Position numbers and translations under genes: made by a program | Part shown: one piece after another, positions 63,755 through 64,000 of the stretch | Layout of the letters: every line of letters begins with the position of its first letter | How positions within the stretch are numbered: position 1 is the first letter of the stretch | Origin: Advenella kashmirensis WT001 | GTDB lineage: Bacteria > Pseudomonadota > Gammaproteobacteria > Burkholderiales > Burkholderiaceae_B | DNA: 64,000 bases | Assembly (NCBI RefSeq): GCF_000219915.2 | Contig: NC_017964.1 | Location: 2,108,001-2,172,000 of the forward strand | Direction: 5' to 3' | The notes under the pieces: model-generated | What the model saw: only the letters and a program-made list of their open reading frames with translations | The model's database searches: none | Told to the model about the DNA's origin: nothing

Positions 63755-64000
63755 TTAGCGCTTGCGCAATTGCTCGAGAGCCACCTGTTCAATACCGGCC
63801 GCATCCAGTTTGTAATGCGCGTAAAGCGTATTTGGCGGCGCAATTAAACTGTATTCATCGTTAATACCGTGACGGAATAGGCGCGTACCCGTTCCCTCAT
63901 CGGCCAGGACTTCGGCAACGGCTGACCCCAGCCCACCCAGCACATTATGCTCTTCGGCCGTGATCAATAATGTAGACTGCGTGGCCGCTTTAATGACTGC
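63755..64000 (-). CDS. transketolase, C-terminal subunit (partial)
   Basis: The last 82 codons of a gene that continues past the right edge. The segment LLITAEEHNVLGGLGSAVAEVLAD is the transketolase/deoxyxylulose-phosphate C-terminal domain, with the conserved EEH-GG turn. The short tail (VALEQLRKR) fits a split transketolase B subunit, the N-terminal subunit presumably just outside. It is the first visible gene of the minus-strand operon (tkt, AroE-like, GMC). Split transketolases often act in unusual sugar breakdown routes. Confidence 0.78.
   Translation of the reverse strand, partial: AVIKAATQSTLLITAEEHNVLGGLGSAVAEVLADEGTGTRLFRHGINDEYSLIAPPNTLYAHYKLDAAGIEQVALEQLRKR

Overview
The window looks like a chromosomal segment of a betaproteobacterium of the order Burkholderiales, most likely family Alcaligenaceae (an Advenella-like organism is my best guess from protein resemblance, not proven). 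The supporting signs are moderate GC, a BktB-type beta-ketothiolase, the surE-pcm-nlpD gene order, a ferric-citrate-type iron signalling system and mostly housekeeping content. I see no rRNA, tRNA, CRISPR array, insertion sequence or prophage.

Layout. 0-9.5 kb: the start of a substrate-binding protein, a spermidine-synthase-like protein, beta-ketothiolase, exonuclease III, a SecD-head-like lipoprotein, an rRNA pseudouridine synthase, chorismate lyase, a PII protein, NAD synthetase and argininosuccinate lyase. 9.5-17 kb: rlmD, a His-rich Spy/CpxP-like protein, a DEDD exonuclease, then surE-pcm-nlpD without the rpoS that often follows, then plsY and tsaD. 17-23.5 kb: a purine permease, a thioredoxin, a YigZ protein, an ABC-F ATPase, and the coupled pair tadA-ldcA. 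23.6-27.8 kb: a FecI sigma / FecR anti-sigma / TonB receptor system with a Fur box. 28-32.5 kb: a MarR regulator with an MFS exporter, and a LysR regulator divergent from a SnoaL-like protein and an MDR oxidoreductase. 32.7-41.2 kb: purine synthesis (guaA, guaB, purL), with an alpha/beta hydrolase lying between guaB and guaA. 41.6-53 kb: PbpG, a catalytically degenerate YpfH-like esterase, yqeY, dinB, small lipoproteins, a HelD-like helicase with an unusual insert, a methyltransferase, YceI and a GFA-domain protein.

53.2-64 kb is the main accessory region. A tightly coupled operon encodes an oligopeptide/opine-type ABC transporter with a Tat-type binding protein, a PehA-like phosphonate monoester hydrolase and a HAD phosphatase. 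It converges on a second operon with the C-terminal half of a split transketolase, a shikimate-dehydrogenase-like enzyme and a GMC alcohol oxidoreductase. Together they read as an uptake and breakdown route for a phosphorus-containing, polyol- or sugar-like compound whose identity I cannot fix.

An overriding quality issue: at least 18 genes carry about 25 single-base frameshifts, nearly all one-base losses in short C or G runs. They include purL, guaB, nadE and argH, so I treat them as likely sequencing errors and annotate each such gene as one full-length locus.
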